Positions 25,204-34,028 of a stretch of 64,000 nt of DNA are shown here, in pieces. The position numbers and the translations under genes are program-made. This DNA is from Curtobacterium sp. L6-1 (GTDB lineage: Bacteria > Actinomycetota > Actinomycetes > Actinomycetales > Microbacteriaceae), in contig NZ_CP076544.1 of NCBI RefSeq assembly GCF_018885305.1, forward strand, positions 1,488,001 to 1,552,000, written 5' to 3'. The notes under the pieces are model-generated. The model searched no databases. It saw nothing but the letters and a program-made list of their open reading frames with translations, and had not been told where the DNA came from. Each line of letters starts with the position of its first letter. Within the stretch, counting starts at the first letter, position 1.

Positions 25204-26750
25204 CCGGGCCGACGACGACGGCGTCGGGCGCGGCTGCAGGAGCGGCAACGGCGCCGGCGGTGCTGCAGGTGCTGCAGGTGCCGCGGGTGCTCAGCATCGC
25301 GGGCACGGACCCGACCGGCGGCGCGGGCGTCCAGGCGGACCTCAAGGCGATCGCCGCGCAGGACGGCTACGGCATGGCGGTGGTCACGGCCCTCGTCGCG
25401 CAGAACACCCGCGGCGTCCGGTCCGTGCACGTCCCCGACGCGGCCTTCCTCCGCGAGCAGCTCGACGCGGTGTCCGACGACGTGACGATCGACGCCGTGA
25501 AGACCGGCATGCTCGGCACCGCCGAGGTCGTCCGCGTGGTCGTCGACTGGCTGCGGGAGCACCGGCCCGAACGGGTCGTCGTCGACCCCGTGATGGTGGC
25601 GACCAGCGGCGACCGGCTGCTCGACGCCGACGGCGGGGCCGCGATGGTCGACCTCGTCGCCCTGGCGGACCTCGTCACCCCGAACCGCGACGAACTGCGG
25701 GTGCTCGCCGAGCTGGCCGGCTCCTCCGCGACCGACCCGCTCGACGCCGCCCGGGCCGTCGCGCGGCACTTCGACGTCCGCGTCCTGGCGAAGGGCGGCC
25801 ACGACGGCGGTCCGACCTCGGACGACGCCCTCGTTGCCCCGGACGGGAGCGTCCGCGTGTTCACCGGCCCCCGGATCCCCACCGGGAACACCCACGGCAC
25901 CGGCTGCTCCCTGTCGAGTGCGATCGCGACCCTCGTGGCCCGGCACGGCGACTGGGAGCTCGCCGTCGGTGCGGCGAAGACCTGGCTGACCGCGGCCCTG
26001 CGGGGAGCGGACGCCCTCGAGGTCGGGCAGGGCCAGGGACCCGTCGACCACAACGCCGCCGTCCGTGCAGCGCTCCCGACACCCCGGCTCACCGACCTGT
26101 GGTGGGACGACGCGACCGAGGTCCTCGAGGAGACCCTGGCGTGCTCGTTCCTGCGCGGACTCGCCGACGGCACCCTCGACCCCGAGGTGTTCGCCGGGTA
26201 CCTCGCGCAGGACGTGCACTACCTCCGCGCGTACGAGCAGCACCTCGCCGCCGTCGCTGCCGGGTCACCGGGCGACGCGGCCGCGTTCTGGACCACCGCG
26301 AGCGAAGGCTGCGCCGCCGAGGCCCGCGACCTGCACCACCGCCGGCTCGCCGGGTCGCACGCCGACGACCCCGTGCACCCGGTCTGCGCCGGGTACCTCG
26401 CGCACCTGGCCGCCGCGGCCCGGGAGCACACCGCGACGGGCGACGTGTCCGTGCTCACCGCCGCCGTGCTGCCCTGCTTCCGCGTCTACGCGTGGGTCGG
26501 GGACCGGCTGGGCACCGCTCCGGTCGGGCACCCGTTCGCGGACTGGATCACGGCGTACGGGGACCCGGGGTTCGCGGCCTCGAGCGCGCGGGCGACGGAG
26601 CTCGTGGAGGAGCTGGCGCGGCGGGCCGACCCCGGGCTGCGGGGACGGATGGCACGCGCCTTCCGGGAGTCGGTCGCGCAGGAGCTCGCGTTCTTCCGGA
26701 TGCCGGAGGCGTTCGCGACGGAGCCGGAGGACCGACCGACGGCGGTCTGA
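25200..26750 (+). CDS. thiD: ThiD-TenA fusion: HMP/HMP-P kinase plus thiaminase II-like domain
   Basis: About 516 aa. Residues about 30-285 are ThiD: SIAGTDPTGGAGVQADLKAI, TGMLGTAEVV, DPVMVATSGD, LVTPNRDELRVL and NTHGTGCSLSSAIA. Residues about 295-510 are TenA: FLRGLADGTLDPEVFAGYLAQ, a conserved Cys in VLPCFRVY (the usual nucleophile) and the C-terminal Glu in AQELAFFRM. ThiD phosphorylates hydroxymethylpyrimidine twice; TenA releases aminopyrimidine from degraded thiamine, feeding ThiD. The fusion joins salvage steps, like yeast Thi20. Overlap with thiE is 4 bp. The first 25 residues are low-complexity (VLQVLQV repeat). Confidence 0.93.
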   Translation: MTGPTTTASGAAAGAATAPAVLQVLQVPRVLSIAGTDPTGGAGVQADLKAIAAQDGYGMAVVTALVAQNTRGVRSVHVPDAAFLREQLDAVSDDVTIDAVKTGMLGTAEVVRVVVDWLREHRPERVVVDPVMVATSGDRLLDADGGAAMVDLVALADLVTPNRDELRVLAELAGSSATDPLDAARAVARHFDVRVLAKGGHDGGPTSDDALVAPDGSVRVFTGPRIPTGNTHGTGCSLSSAIATLVARHGDWELAVGAAKTWLTAALRGADALEVGQGQGPVDHNAAVRAALPTPRLTDLWWDDATEVLEETLACSFLRGLADGTLDPEVFAGYLAQDVHYLRAYEQHLAAVAAGSPGDAAAFWTTASEGCAAEARDLHHRRLAGSHADDPVHPVCAGYLAHLAAAAREHTATGDVSVLTAAVLPCFRVYAWVGDRLGTAPVGHPFADWITAYGDPGFAASSARATELVEELARRADPGLRGRMARAFRESVAQELAFFRMPEAFATEPEDRPTAV

Positions 26751-26845
26751 CGGCGGTGGGGCGCGCCTCCCGGCCAGGAAGGCCCCCGGTCAGGCCGGGG
26801 CCCTCCGGTCAGACCAGGCCCCTCGGTCTGGCCGGGGCGCGCTCG

Positions 26846-27382
26846 TCAGGCCGGGGTGGAGGGGACGACGCGCACGTCGTCGGCACCCGGCGCGCGCCGG
26901 ACGAGGGACACCCGGAGGTCGGCGCCGTCCAGCGTGCACCGCATCCAGGTGTGGTCCGGCTGTCGGCGTCGGTCCGTCGGCGAGCCGGGGTTGAGCAGCC
27001 GCATGCCGTTCGCCGCGGTCGAGTCCCACGGGATGTGCGAGTGACCGAAGACGAGCACGTCGACGTCCGGGTGGTCGAGCACCGCACGCCGTTCCCGACC
27101 CGTGGCCGCACCGGTCTCGTGGACGACCGCGAAGCGCAGGTCCTCGACGCGGCGGGTGGCGACGAGCGGGAGGCGGTCCTCGAACCCGTGGTCGTTGTTG
27201 CCCCGCACGGCCAGCAGGTCCCGCGACCGCTCCTGCAGGAGGTCCACCGTGGCCAGGTCCACCCAGTCGCCGGCGTGCACCACGAGGTCGGCGGACGTGA
27301 TGTCTGCCCACAGCTCGGGCGGCAGGTCCTTCGCCCGCTTGGGCAGGTGCGTGTCGGACAGGAGGACGAGCGAGGTGGTCAC
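26846..27382 (-). CDS. Metallophosphoesterase (YfcE/MJ0936-type)
   Basis: 178 aa with all metal-binding motifs of the small calcineurin-like phosphoesterases: LLSDTHL near the N-terminus, HAGDWVD, RGNNDHG, and FGHSHIPW, then NPGSPTDRRR. These enzymes cleave phosphodiesters or nucleotides using two metals; the natural substrate is not known. The GTG start overlaps the marR stop by 4 bp (GTGA), so the regulator and enzyme are translated together. Between thiD-tenA and this gene lies about 95 bp of GC-rich short repeats around GGCCGGGG. Confidence 0.88.
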   Translation of the reverse strand: MTTSLVLLSDTHLPKRAKDLPPELWADITSADLVVHAGDWVDLATVDLLQERSRDLLAVRGNNDHGFEDRLPLVATRRVEDLRFAVVHETGAATGRERRAVLDHPDVDVLVFGHSHIPWDSTAANGMRLLNPGSPTDRRRQPDHTWMRCTLDGADLRVSLVRRAPGADDVRVVPSTPA

Positions 27383-27864
27383 GGCTCGGTCGGCTCCGTC
27401 GGCCGGCTCGGCATCGGCAGGTCGGCCTCGTCGGCGGCGCCGAGTCGTTCGAGCATGCCGGCGAGGAGCGCGACGTCGTCGTCGGACCAGTCGACGAGCC
27501 GCTCCACCAGCGCGTCACGGTGCAGCTGCACCGAGCGGGCGAGGGTGCGGCGGCCGGCGTCGGTGGCCTCGAGGGGCTTCGCGTTGCCCGTGCCGCCGTC
27601 GACCGTGCGGACGAGGCCCGCGGCGAGCAGACCCGACAGCTGCCGGGAGATCGTCGACCGGTTCAACCGCAGGTAGCGGGCGATGTCGATGGCCATGCAC
27701 CCCGGGTGCTGCACCACGAAGTCCACGAGCGACTGGTCGACGACGCTGAGGACGTCGTCGGTGCCGCGCGCCCGGACGCTCGCGCGCCGCGTGATGCGGG
27801 AGAGCTCGGTGTACGCCCGTCCGATGTCCGCTTCGCGGATGCCGGGGCCCCTCGGGTCGGCCAT
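27379..27864 (-). CDS. MarR-family transcriptional regulator
   Basis: 161 aa from ATG at 27864 (GGGAAC upstream). The winged helix is clear: VVQHPGCMAIDIARYLRLNRSTISRQLSGLLAAGLVRTV, then AGRRTLARSV. It has no cysteines placed as in OhrR. The gene precedes and overlaps the metallophosphoesterase, an unusual partner. The 265 bp upstream contain no gene; a minus-strand TTATCGT near 28015 could be its -10 element. Confidence 0.85.
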   Translation of the reverse strand: MADPRGPGIREADIGRAYTELSRITRRASVRARGTDDVLSVVDQSLVDFVVQHPGCMAIDIARYLRLNRSTISRQLSGLLAAGLVRTVDGGTGNAKPLEATDAGRRTLARSVQLHRDALVERLVDWSDDDVALLAGMLERLGAADEADLPMPSRPTEPTEP

Positions 27865-28129
27865 GCTGTTCCCGTCTGTCGTCCGGCCGGTCGGCCGGTG
27901 TCGCTGTCGTCCGGTGGTCCGCCGGTGTCGGTCGCCCTCGGACCGGAGCGTGGTGCTCCGTCGGCGGTCTCCCACGGCCCCGCCGTGCGTCCCCGCCGCC
28001 GGCGGTCCTGCCCACGATAACGCCGGGTCCCCCGGAACGGGGACCGGCCGCCGACCGGGACCGGCGGGACGGGGTCACCCGGGCCTCCGAGCTGCCCGGT
28101 GTGGACCGGCGGCGGACCGTCGGTGCTGG

Positions 28130-28588
28130 TCAGGCCGCGGCAGCTGCCCGCAGCGCCCCGATGTCGAGCTTCACCATGTCCTGCATGGCGCGGAACACCC
28201 GTTCGGCCGCCGTCGCGTCGCCGCCGGCCGCCAGGAGTTCGCCCATCACCGCCGGCGTCACCTGCCACGACAGGCCCCAGCGGTCCACGAGCCAGCCGCA
28301 CGCGACGGGGTGCCCGCCCTCGGCGACGAGCGCGTCCCAGACCCGGTCGAGCTCCTCCTGCGAGTCCACGTCGACCTGCAACGAGCAGGCGTCCGTGAAG
28401 GGGTGCCCCGGTCCGCCGTTCATCGCGCGGTACGGCTGCCCGAGCAGCGTGAACTCCACGACCAGGACGGACCCGTCGGGACCGCGGCCGACACCGTCGA
28501 TGCGCGAGTCCGGGAACAGTTCGGTGTAGTACTCGGCCGCGTGCTGGGCCTGGTCGTCGAACCAGAGGAACGGGACGATGCGGGGCAT
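28130..28588 (-). CDS. VOC-superfamily protein (PhnB/YjdN type)
   Basis: 152 aa. It starts MPRIVPFLWFDDQAQHAAEYY, continues with SVLVVEFTLLGQPYRAMNGG, and ends VKLDIGALRAA. The FLWFDD/AMNGG and GWLVDRWGLSWQ pattern is typical of PhnB-like proteins often mislabelled as 3-demethylubiquinone methyltransferase; enzymatic role is unknown. The ATG at 28588 has GAGAGG upstream and lies 22 bp after the GNAT gene stop, so the two may be co-transcribed. Confidence 0.85.
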   Translation of the reverse strand: MPRIVPFLWFDDQAQHAAEYYTELFPDSRIDGVGRGPDGSVLVVEFTLLGQPYRAMNGGPGHPFTDACSLQVDVDSQEELDRVWDALVAEGGHPVACGWLVDRWGLSWQVTPAVMGELLAAGGDATAAERVFRAMQDMVKLDIGALRAAAAA

Positions 28589-28610
28589 GGTGGTGCCTCT
28601 CGGTCGGAGG

Positions 28611-28907
28611 TCAGTCCGCGACGCCGCGGCTGAGCAGGTCTGCCTTGTCGGGGTGCCCGTCGAACCACTGGCTGACGAACCAGCACATCGGCACGATGCG
28701 CTTCGTGGACGTCGTCTCGACGTCGCTGACGGCGTGCTCCACGAGTTCCCCGGCGTACCCGTGGCCTCGGTGGGCGGGGACCGTGTAGGTGTGCGGGAAG
28801 GCGATCGCGTCACCGTTGACGCGGTAGTCGAGCACGCTCACCAGGGTTCCGTCGACGTACATGGCGTACCGGTCGCGGTCGACCTCGTTGCGGAACTCGT
28901 GTGTCAT
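28611..28907 (-). CDS. Small GNAT-type acetyltransferase (YjdJ/GtcN-like)
   Basis: 98 aa from ATG at 28907. It contains FPHTYTVPAHRGHGYAGELVEHAV, in which V-P-A-H-R-G-H-G-Y-A-G is the acetyl-CoA binding loop of the minimal GNAT fold (COG2388), and RIVPMCWFVSQWFDGHP with the conserved C-terminal block. The natural substrate of this family is unknown. It is the first gene of a leftward pair with the VOC protein and divergent from the reductase at 29009. Confidence 0.88.
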   Translation of the reverse strand: MTHEFRNEVDRDRYAMYVDGTLVSVLDYRVNGDAIAFPHTYTVPAHRGHGYAGELVEHAVSDVETTSTKRIVPMCWFVSQWFDGHPDKADLLSRGVAD

Positions 28908-29008
28908 GGCGCCATCCTGCACCGCTCGCCGACGGACGGTCACGCCACGCGGGCCGGACGGTCGACCACGCCGAGGAATGGCCACGGCACGCCGGTGTTG
29001 CACCCTGC

Positions 29009-29656
29009 ATGACAACCATCGGAATCATCGGCGCAGGCAACATCGGATCCCAGCTCGCACGCCTCGCGGTGCAGCACGGCCACCAGGTCGTCATCGCGAA
29101 CTCGCGCGGCCCGGAGACGCTGACGGACCTCGTGGCGGAACTCGGCGAGCACGCCACCGCCGGTACGCGGGAGGACGCCGCCACCCAGGGCGACATCGTC
29201 GTCGTCACCGTGCCGCTCGGTGCGATCGAGACGATCCCCGTCGAGCCGCTCGTCGGCAAGGTCGTCATCGACACCGACAACTACTACCCCGAGCGCGACG
29301 GGCACATCGCCGCCCTCGACCACGAGACGACCACCACCGCGGAGATGCTGCAGGACCACCTGGTGGGCGCGAAGGTCGTCAAGGCGTTCAACCACATCGG
29401 TGCCGCCGACCTGACCGGCCACGCCACCCCGAGCGGCACCGCCGACCGTCGTGCCCTCGTGGTCGCCGGCGACGACGAGACCGCCAAGCGCACCGTCGTC
29501 GACCTGATCGACGAGTTCGGGTTCGACACCGTCGACGCCGGTCCCCTCGCCGAGGGATGGCGCATCCAGCGCGACACCCCCGGCTACGGCCCGCGCATGA
29601 CGGCGGACGAGCTCCGCGACGCACTCGCCGCCGCGAAGCGCTACCGCGACATGTGA
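29009..29656 (+). CDS. NADPH-dependent reductase of the F420:NADP/dinucleotide-binding family
   Basis: 215 aa. Rossmann nucleotide-binding motif GIIGAGNIGSQLARLAVQHGH at 4-24 and IANSRGPETL afterwards suggest NADP binding (Ser-Arg). Further blocks VTVPLGAIETIP, VIDTDNYYPERDG and KAFNHIGAADL match the NADPH:F420 oxidoreductase-like family. Whether F420 is used cannot be told. The start codon ATG at 29009 has no clear ribosome-binding site, so a leaderless transcript is possible. It is a single gene. Confidence 0.85.
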   Translation: MTTIGIIGAGNIGSQLARLAVQHGHQVVIANSRGPETLTDLVAELGEHATAGTREDAATQGDIVVVTVPLGAIETIPVEPLVGKVVIDTDNYYPERDGHIAALDHETTTTAEMLQDHLVGAKVVKAFNHIGAADLTGHATPSGTADRRALVVAGDDETAKRTVVDLIDEFGFDTVDAGPLAEGWRIQRDTPGYGPRMTADELRDALAAAKRYRDM

Positions 29657-29698
29657 CGACGGCGCACCGACCGTCGGCCCCCCTCTGACTGGGGCTCT

Positions 29699-29761
29699 CG
29701 GCCGCTGTTCCTCCCGGGTAGAACTGACGGTGGATCATTCGACGGAGAGGAACAGCGGCCG
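29699..29761. promoter_or_regulatory. 15-bp perfect inverted repeat bracketing the start region of the 621-aa membrane protein gene
   Basis: CGGCCGCTGTTCCTC at 29699-29713 is exactly complementary to GAGGAACAGCGGCCG at 29747-29761. The right arm contains part of the ribosome-binding site (GAGAGG) and ends at the first base of the GTG start codon. The 33-nt space between holds TAGAACT, which could be a -10 element. It may be an operator or, in RNA, a stem hiding the translation start. Confidence 0.6.
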
Positions 29762-31626
29762 TGCCGTCACACCGCATGCCCGAGTCCGAGCGACCGCGCC
29801 GGTCGGTACCCGCCTGGGTCACCGCGCCGCCGGAGGACGCCGACGCCCCTGCGTCGAGCGCGCCGACCGTCGCCTCCGCCGCTGACCTCGCCGTCGGCGC
29901 CGCCGCGGCCGGGACCGCGGTCGCCGTCGCGTCCTCGTCGTCCACCCCCTCCGGTCCGGAGGCGCACCCCACCTCCGCCCCGCCGGTCCTCGACCCGCAC
30001 GCGGCCGTCCCCGACTACCCGCCGGTGCCCGAACTCCTGCCCCCGGCCCCGACCTCGCCGAACGTCGACACCGTCCCGTTCTCGACCGTCGCCGGTGCGC
30101 ACCCCGCGCCGGGTGCCGATCCGGCTGCGGCTCCCGAGGTACGCGCGACCCGCAGCGCACGCCGGGCCGCAGGACGCCACGACGGTGGGCAGCCCGCCGT
30201 CCCGCGGGCGGACACCCTGTCCGCTGCCGGCATGGCACTCCCCGTCGCACCGGTCCTCGGTGGCCCGCAGGCGCCCGGCCCCGGTGCACCCGACGGCACC
30301 GTCGACCGACCCGACGGTTCCGCGTCCGCCGGGACGATGCCCGCCCGGCGCGGACCCGGCGGCGGAGCGGCACCGGGCCGACCCGACGGCCAGGGACACC
30401 CGGCGGTGACGGGTCACCTCGCCGGTGCCGGTCGTCCGGCGGACGTCGGACGCCCGGACGGGCTGACGCCCGCCGTCCTCCCCGGCGCGGTCGGACGCAC
30501 GCTCCCCGGCGCTCCGGGCGGGACCCCTGCTCCGGCCGGCGCCCCCGAGGTGTCCTGGACGCCACCGACCCTGCCCGGTCCCCCGGCAGGAGCCTCCGCG
30601 GTCGCCGCTCCGACAGCGCCCCCGGCACCGATCGTCCCGAGCGCCGGCCAGCCGCGGTTCTCGGTCCCCGGCCTCGAGCACGTCGTCGTCGAGGGCACCG
30701 AGCCCGAGCCCGTCGGCCCCATCGGGTACCGCACCCCGGCACGCTTCGCACGGCAGCAGGCCCGCGTGGTCCCGCCTGCCGTCACCGCGCTGCCGTCGCC
30801 CGCCGGTGCCCCGCCGTCGTTCGACGCCCTGCTCGCCGCGCCGGCACCCACGACTGCCCTGCCCTTCGTCGACCCGACTGCCGCCACCGCCACCGCCACC
30901 GCCACCGATGGGGCGCAGCACTCCGGTGCTCACCTCGCTGGCAGCACGCCCCCGGTCGTCCCGGCGCCCGCTGGTCCCGGAGCGACCGGGCAGGACGACG
31001 CCGCGCGTCGGCCGAGCGTCGCGGGAGCGGAACCGGACGCGTCGACCCACGCTGCCCACGCGCCCACCCCGGCGCGCGAACACCGGAACGCCTCGCCCGA
31101 GCGCGCCCGGACGCCGCGCCGGCCCGGACTGCTGCGCCGTCGGTCGGCGGAGGCGCCGAAGCTGCGCGCCACCGCGGTCCCGGTCCCCGCGCAGGCCGAC
31201 ACCGCACCAAGCGTGGAGCGGGTGACGGACGCGACCACGGGCCTCCAGACCGCGACGGAGACGCCGGCACCGTCGCGTCCCGCGCGCACCGGGGCTGGTC
31301 CGGCTGCGCGCCGGTCCCTCGGACCGACGCCCGGCGCCCTCCTCGGTGCGGTCGCCGGTCTCGGCACGATCGGTCTCGCCGCCTGGTGGTTCACCGCTCC
31401 CGCGACCGTGCACGCCGTCGGTGTGGTGCTGGGTCTCCTCGCGGTCCTGGTCTCCGTCGTCACGATGCGGAACCCGGCGACGACGTGGCAGCGGCCGGTG
31501 GCCCTGCTCGGCGCGGTGCTCGGCACGGTCGGCACCCTCGTGCTGCTCTGGGCGGTCGCGGTCGCGCTCGGAGCACCGCTGCCGGACATCACCGGAACGG
31601 GGACCGTCCCGACGATCGCGCCCTGA
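29761..31626 (+). CDS. Large Ala/Pro-rich protein with two C-terminal membrane helices
   Basis: 621 aa, unrecognised. About 510 residues are disordered-looking and very rich in Ala, Pro and Gly (for example SSTPSGPEAHPTSAPPVLDP), with a basic stretch (RRPGLLRRRSAEAPKLRA) near 455-475. The C-terminus has three hydrophobic stretches: LLGAVAGLGTIGLAAWWF, VHAVGVVLGLLAVLVSVVTM and ALLGAVLGTVGTLVLLWAVA. No signal peptide is seen, so the long tail is probably cytoplasmic. The GTG start with GGAGAGG is chosen because it follows the inverted repeat. It stands alone; I infer no function beyond a membrane-tethered scaffold-like shape. Confidence 0.7.
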   Translation: MPSHRMPESERPRRSVPAWVTAPPEDADAPASSAPTVASAADLAVGAAAAGTAVAVASSSSTPSGPEAHPTSAPPVLDPHAAVPDYPPVPELLPPAPTSPNVDTVPFSTVAGAHPAPGADPAAAPEVRATRSARRAAGRHDGGQPAVPRADTLSAAGMALPVAPVLGGPQAPGPGAPDGTVDRPDGSASAGTMPARRGPGGGAAPGRPDGQGHPAVTGHLAGAGRPADVGRPDGLTPAVLPGAVGRTLPGAPGGTPAPAGAPEVSWTPPTLPGPPAGASAVAAPTAPPAPIVPSAGQPRFSVPGLEHVVVEGTEPEPVGPIGYRTPARFARQQARVVPPAVTALPSPAGAPPSFDALLAAPAPTTALPFVDPTAATATATATDGAQHSGAHLAGSTPPVVPAPAGPGATGQDDAARRPSVAGAEPDASTHAAHAPTPAREHRNASPERARTPRRPGLLRRRSAEAPKLRATAVPVPAQADTAPSVERVTDATTGLQTATETPAPSRPARTGAGPAARRSLGPTPGALLGAVAGLGTIGLAAWWFTAPATVHAVGVVLGLLAVLVSVVTMRNPATTWQRPVALLGAVLGTVGTLVLLWAVAVALGAPLPDITGTGTVPTIAP

Positions 31627-31681
31627 CCTCGGCGCGGTCCGCCGGGCGTGACCCCGTGGCGGCGTCCGTCGGCGACGTCCG

Positions 31682-32539
31682 TCAGACGGCGCGGACCACC
31701 CCGCGCGAGAGGATCGCGTTCGTCAGCGCCTCGATCGGCTCGCGCTGCACCGTCGGGTTGGCGATGAGGACGTAGTCGACCGCCGGCAGGTCCGGCAACG
31801 ACAACCGCTGCGACACCTTCACCAGGTCGGCCGGGATGAGTGAGTGCGGGAACACCGCCACGCCGATCCCTGCCCGGACCGCCGCCAGCACGCCGTTGAC
31901 GTCACGCGTGTTGCAGGTGATCCGCCACGTGCGACCGGCTGCCTCGAGCGCGTCGATCGCCATCTGTCGGCTGATGCTCGGCGCCTGGTACGCGATCAAG
32001 GGCACCGGGTCGTCGGCTTCGAGTGCGATGCCGTCCTGCGCCATCCACACCATCTGGTCCGAGGCGACGCGGGTCCCCTCGGCGGACTCCCCCGCGGTCC
32101 GCTTGATGAACACCAGGTCGAGCTGCCCGGCGTGCACCCGTCGGAGGAGCGGCGCGGACTGGTTCACCGTCAGCTCGAGGTCGACCTGCGGGTGCAGCTT
32201 GCGGAAGTCGCGGAGGATCCGTGGCAGCTGCGTGATGGCGAGGTCGTCCGCCGCACCGAAGCGCAGGCGACCACGGGCGGCGACGCCGGAGAAGTACGCG
32301 TCGGCGGTGGCGTGGGCCGCCAGGATCGTCCGGGCGAACCCGGCCATCGCGTCACCGTTGTCGGTCAGCCGCACGCCCCGGGTGTCGCGGGCGACGAGGG
32401 TGCGTGCGACGGCGGCCTCGAGCCGTCGGACGTGCTGCGACACCGTCGGCTGGCTGATGCCCAGGCGCACACCGGCCTGCGTGAAGCTGCTCGTCTCGGC
32501 GACGGCCAGGAAGGTCCGGAGCAGGACGGGGTCGAGCAC
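31682..32539 (-). CDS. LysR-family transcriptional regulator
   Basis: 285 aa from GTG at 32539 with GAGGAG six bases upstream. The N-terminal helix-turn-helix is LDPVLLRTFLAVAETSSFTQ, then GISQPTVSQHVRRLEAAVA. The effector domain follows (LRFGAADDLAITQLPRILRD, VRAGIGVAVFPHSLIP). It is divergent from an MFS transporter whose promoter region is shared (about 125 bp), so it probably controls that exporter. The inducer is unknown. A longer frame upstream overlaps the transporter and is rejected. Confidence 0.9.
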   Translation of the reverse strand: MLDPVLLRTFLAVAETSSFTQAGVRLGISQPTVSQHVRRLEAAVARTLVARDTRGVRLTDNGDAMAGFARTILAAHATADAYFSGVAARGRLRFGAADDLAITQLPRILRDFRKLHPQVDLELTVNQSAPLLRRVHAGQLDLVFIKRTAGESAEGTRVASDQMVWMAQDGIALEADDPVPLIAYQAPSISRQMAIDALEAAGRTWRITCNTRDVNGVLAAVRAGIGVAVFPHSLIPADLVKVSQRLSLPDLPAVDYVLIANPTVQREPIEALTNAILSRGVVRAV

Positions 32540-32663
32540 GGCACGCTCCTCATTCGAGATCGCAATGGAGTGATGCCGATCATAGGCGGATCGAATGGCC
32601 CGGGACCACGTAGTTTCGACTGGGTACCGTTCCCGCCCCTCGACAGCCGGAGTCCCCCAGACC

Positions 32664-33989
32664 GTGCGATCGTCACCGACGACCATCCACCCGCCCACCG
32701 AACCGCTCCCGATCAGCACCGTCCGCCCGCCCTGGCGACGCTCGTTCATCGCCCTGTCGGTCCCGAACTTCCGGCTCTTCACCGCGACGAACCTCGTCGC
32801 GATGACCGCCGGGTGGATGCAGCGGATCGCGCAGGACTGGCTCGTGCTGCAGCTCACCGGCTCGGTCGCGCAGGTCGGCATCACGGTGGCGTGCCAGTTC
32901 GCCCCGATGCTGCTGTTCGGTCTGCTGGGCGGGGTCTTCGTCGACCGCTACTCGAAGCGCGCGCTGATGATGATCACGCAGGGCGCCTTCGCGGTGCTGT
33001 CCCTGCTGCTCGCCGTCCTGACCCTGACCGGGGTGGTGCAGGCGTGGCACGTCTGGGTAATCGCCTTCCTGGTCGGCATGGTCACCGTCATCGACAACCC
33101 GGCTCGGCAGGTGTTCGTCACCGAGATCGTCGGGCACCAGCACCTGCGGAACGCGATCAGCGTCAACTCGTCGGTGTTCCAGCTCGGCGGCATGATCGGC
33201 CCGGCGCTGTCCGGCATCCTGCTCGTCGCGGTGGGCGCGGGCTGGTCGTTCGGCATCAACGCCGTCGCGTGCGTCGCCGTCGTCGTGACGCTCGGGTTCC
33301 TCCGGGTCTCCGAACTGCACCGGACGCCACCGCAGCCGCGCGCGAAGGGGCAGCTCGTCGAGGGGCTCCGCTACGCCGCCGCGAAGCCGACGATCATCGT
33401 GCCGGTCGTCCTGGTGGCGTTCTTCTCGGTGTTCGCCCTGACCATGCCGGTGCTGCTGTCGGCCTTCGCGTCGACGGTCTACGACGTCGGCGCGGGCGGG
33501 TACGGGCTGTTCAACTCCGCCGTCGCGGTCGGTGCGCTCACCGGTGCCGTGCTCTCCACCCGCCGCGCCGTGGTCCGGCTCCGCACCATCGTCGGCGGGG
33601 TGTTCTGGACCGGTGTCCTGCTCGTGGTCGCGGGTGCCACGCCGGCGATCGCGCCGTTCACCGCCCTGCTCGTCGTGGTCGGCCTGTCGCAGCTGCTGTT
33701 CCAGACGGCGTCGAACTCGCTCGTCCAGCTGTCGTCGAACGTCGCGATCCGCGGGCGGGTGATGTCGCTCTACGTCCTCGTGCTGCTCGGCGGACAGGCG
33801 ATCGGCGGACCGGTGATGGGCCAGGTCGTGGACCACTTCGGCGCCCACGTCGGGATGATGGTCGCCGGCGGCGTGCCGGCTGCCGCGGCTGCGGTGATCG
33901 CGCTCGTCCTGGCGCGACGCGGCGGGCTGCACCTCGAGGTACGGATGCGCCACCACCTGCCGTTGCCGACGATCGTCGGCCACCGCTGA
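32664..33989 (+). CDS. MFS transporter (EntS/DHA3-like exporter)
   Basis: About 441 aa with around twelve hydrophobic helices. Motifs: RLFTATNLVAMTAGWMQRIA at helix 1, LLGGVFVDRYSKRALMM (motif A-like G-x-x-x-D-R) and VIDNPARQVFVTEIVG. These are typical of the enterobactin-exporter-like DHA3 drug/siderophore efflux group. Start choice is uncertain: GTG at 32664 avoids the low-complexity extension but lacks a strong ribosome-binding site; the open frame extends to 32595. It is divergent from the LysR gene. Substrate unknown. Confidence 0.85.
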   Translation: MRSSPTTIHPPTEPLPISTVRPPWRRSFIALSVPNFRLFTATNLVAMTAGWMQRIAQDWLVLQLTGSVAQVGITVACQFAPMLLFGLLGGVFVDRYSKRALMMITQGAFAVLSLLLAVLTLTGVVQAWHVWVIAFLVGMVTVIDNPARQVFVTEIVGHQHLRNAISVNSSVFQLGGMIGPALSGILLVAVGAGWSFGINAVACVAVVVTLGFLRVSELHRTPPQPRAKGQLVEGLRYAAAKPTIIVPVVLVAFFSVFALTMPVLLSAFASTVYDVGAGGYGLFNSAVAVGALTGAVLSTRRAVVRLRTIVGGVFWTGVLLVVAGATPAIAPFTALLVVVGLSQLLFQTASNSLVQLSSNVAIRGRVMSLYVLVLLGGQAIGGPVMGQVVDHFGAHVGMMVAGGVPAAAAAVIALVLARRGGLHLEVRMRHHLPLPTIVGHR

Positions 33990-34028
33990 CGATCGACGAT
34001 GCGCCCACGCAGCCAGCGCCGGGCTAGC

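Noticed and set aside
27865..28129. Possible small ORF upstream of the MarR gene
   Set aside because: The stretch is composed of CCGG-rich short repeats and holds no frame with a start signal; nothing else is seen beyond a possible -10 for the MarR gene.
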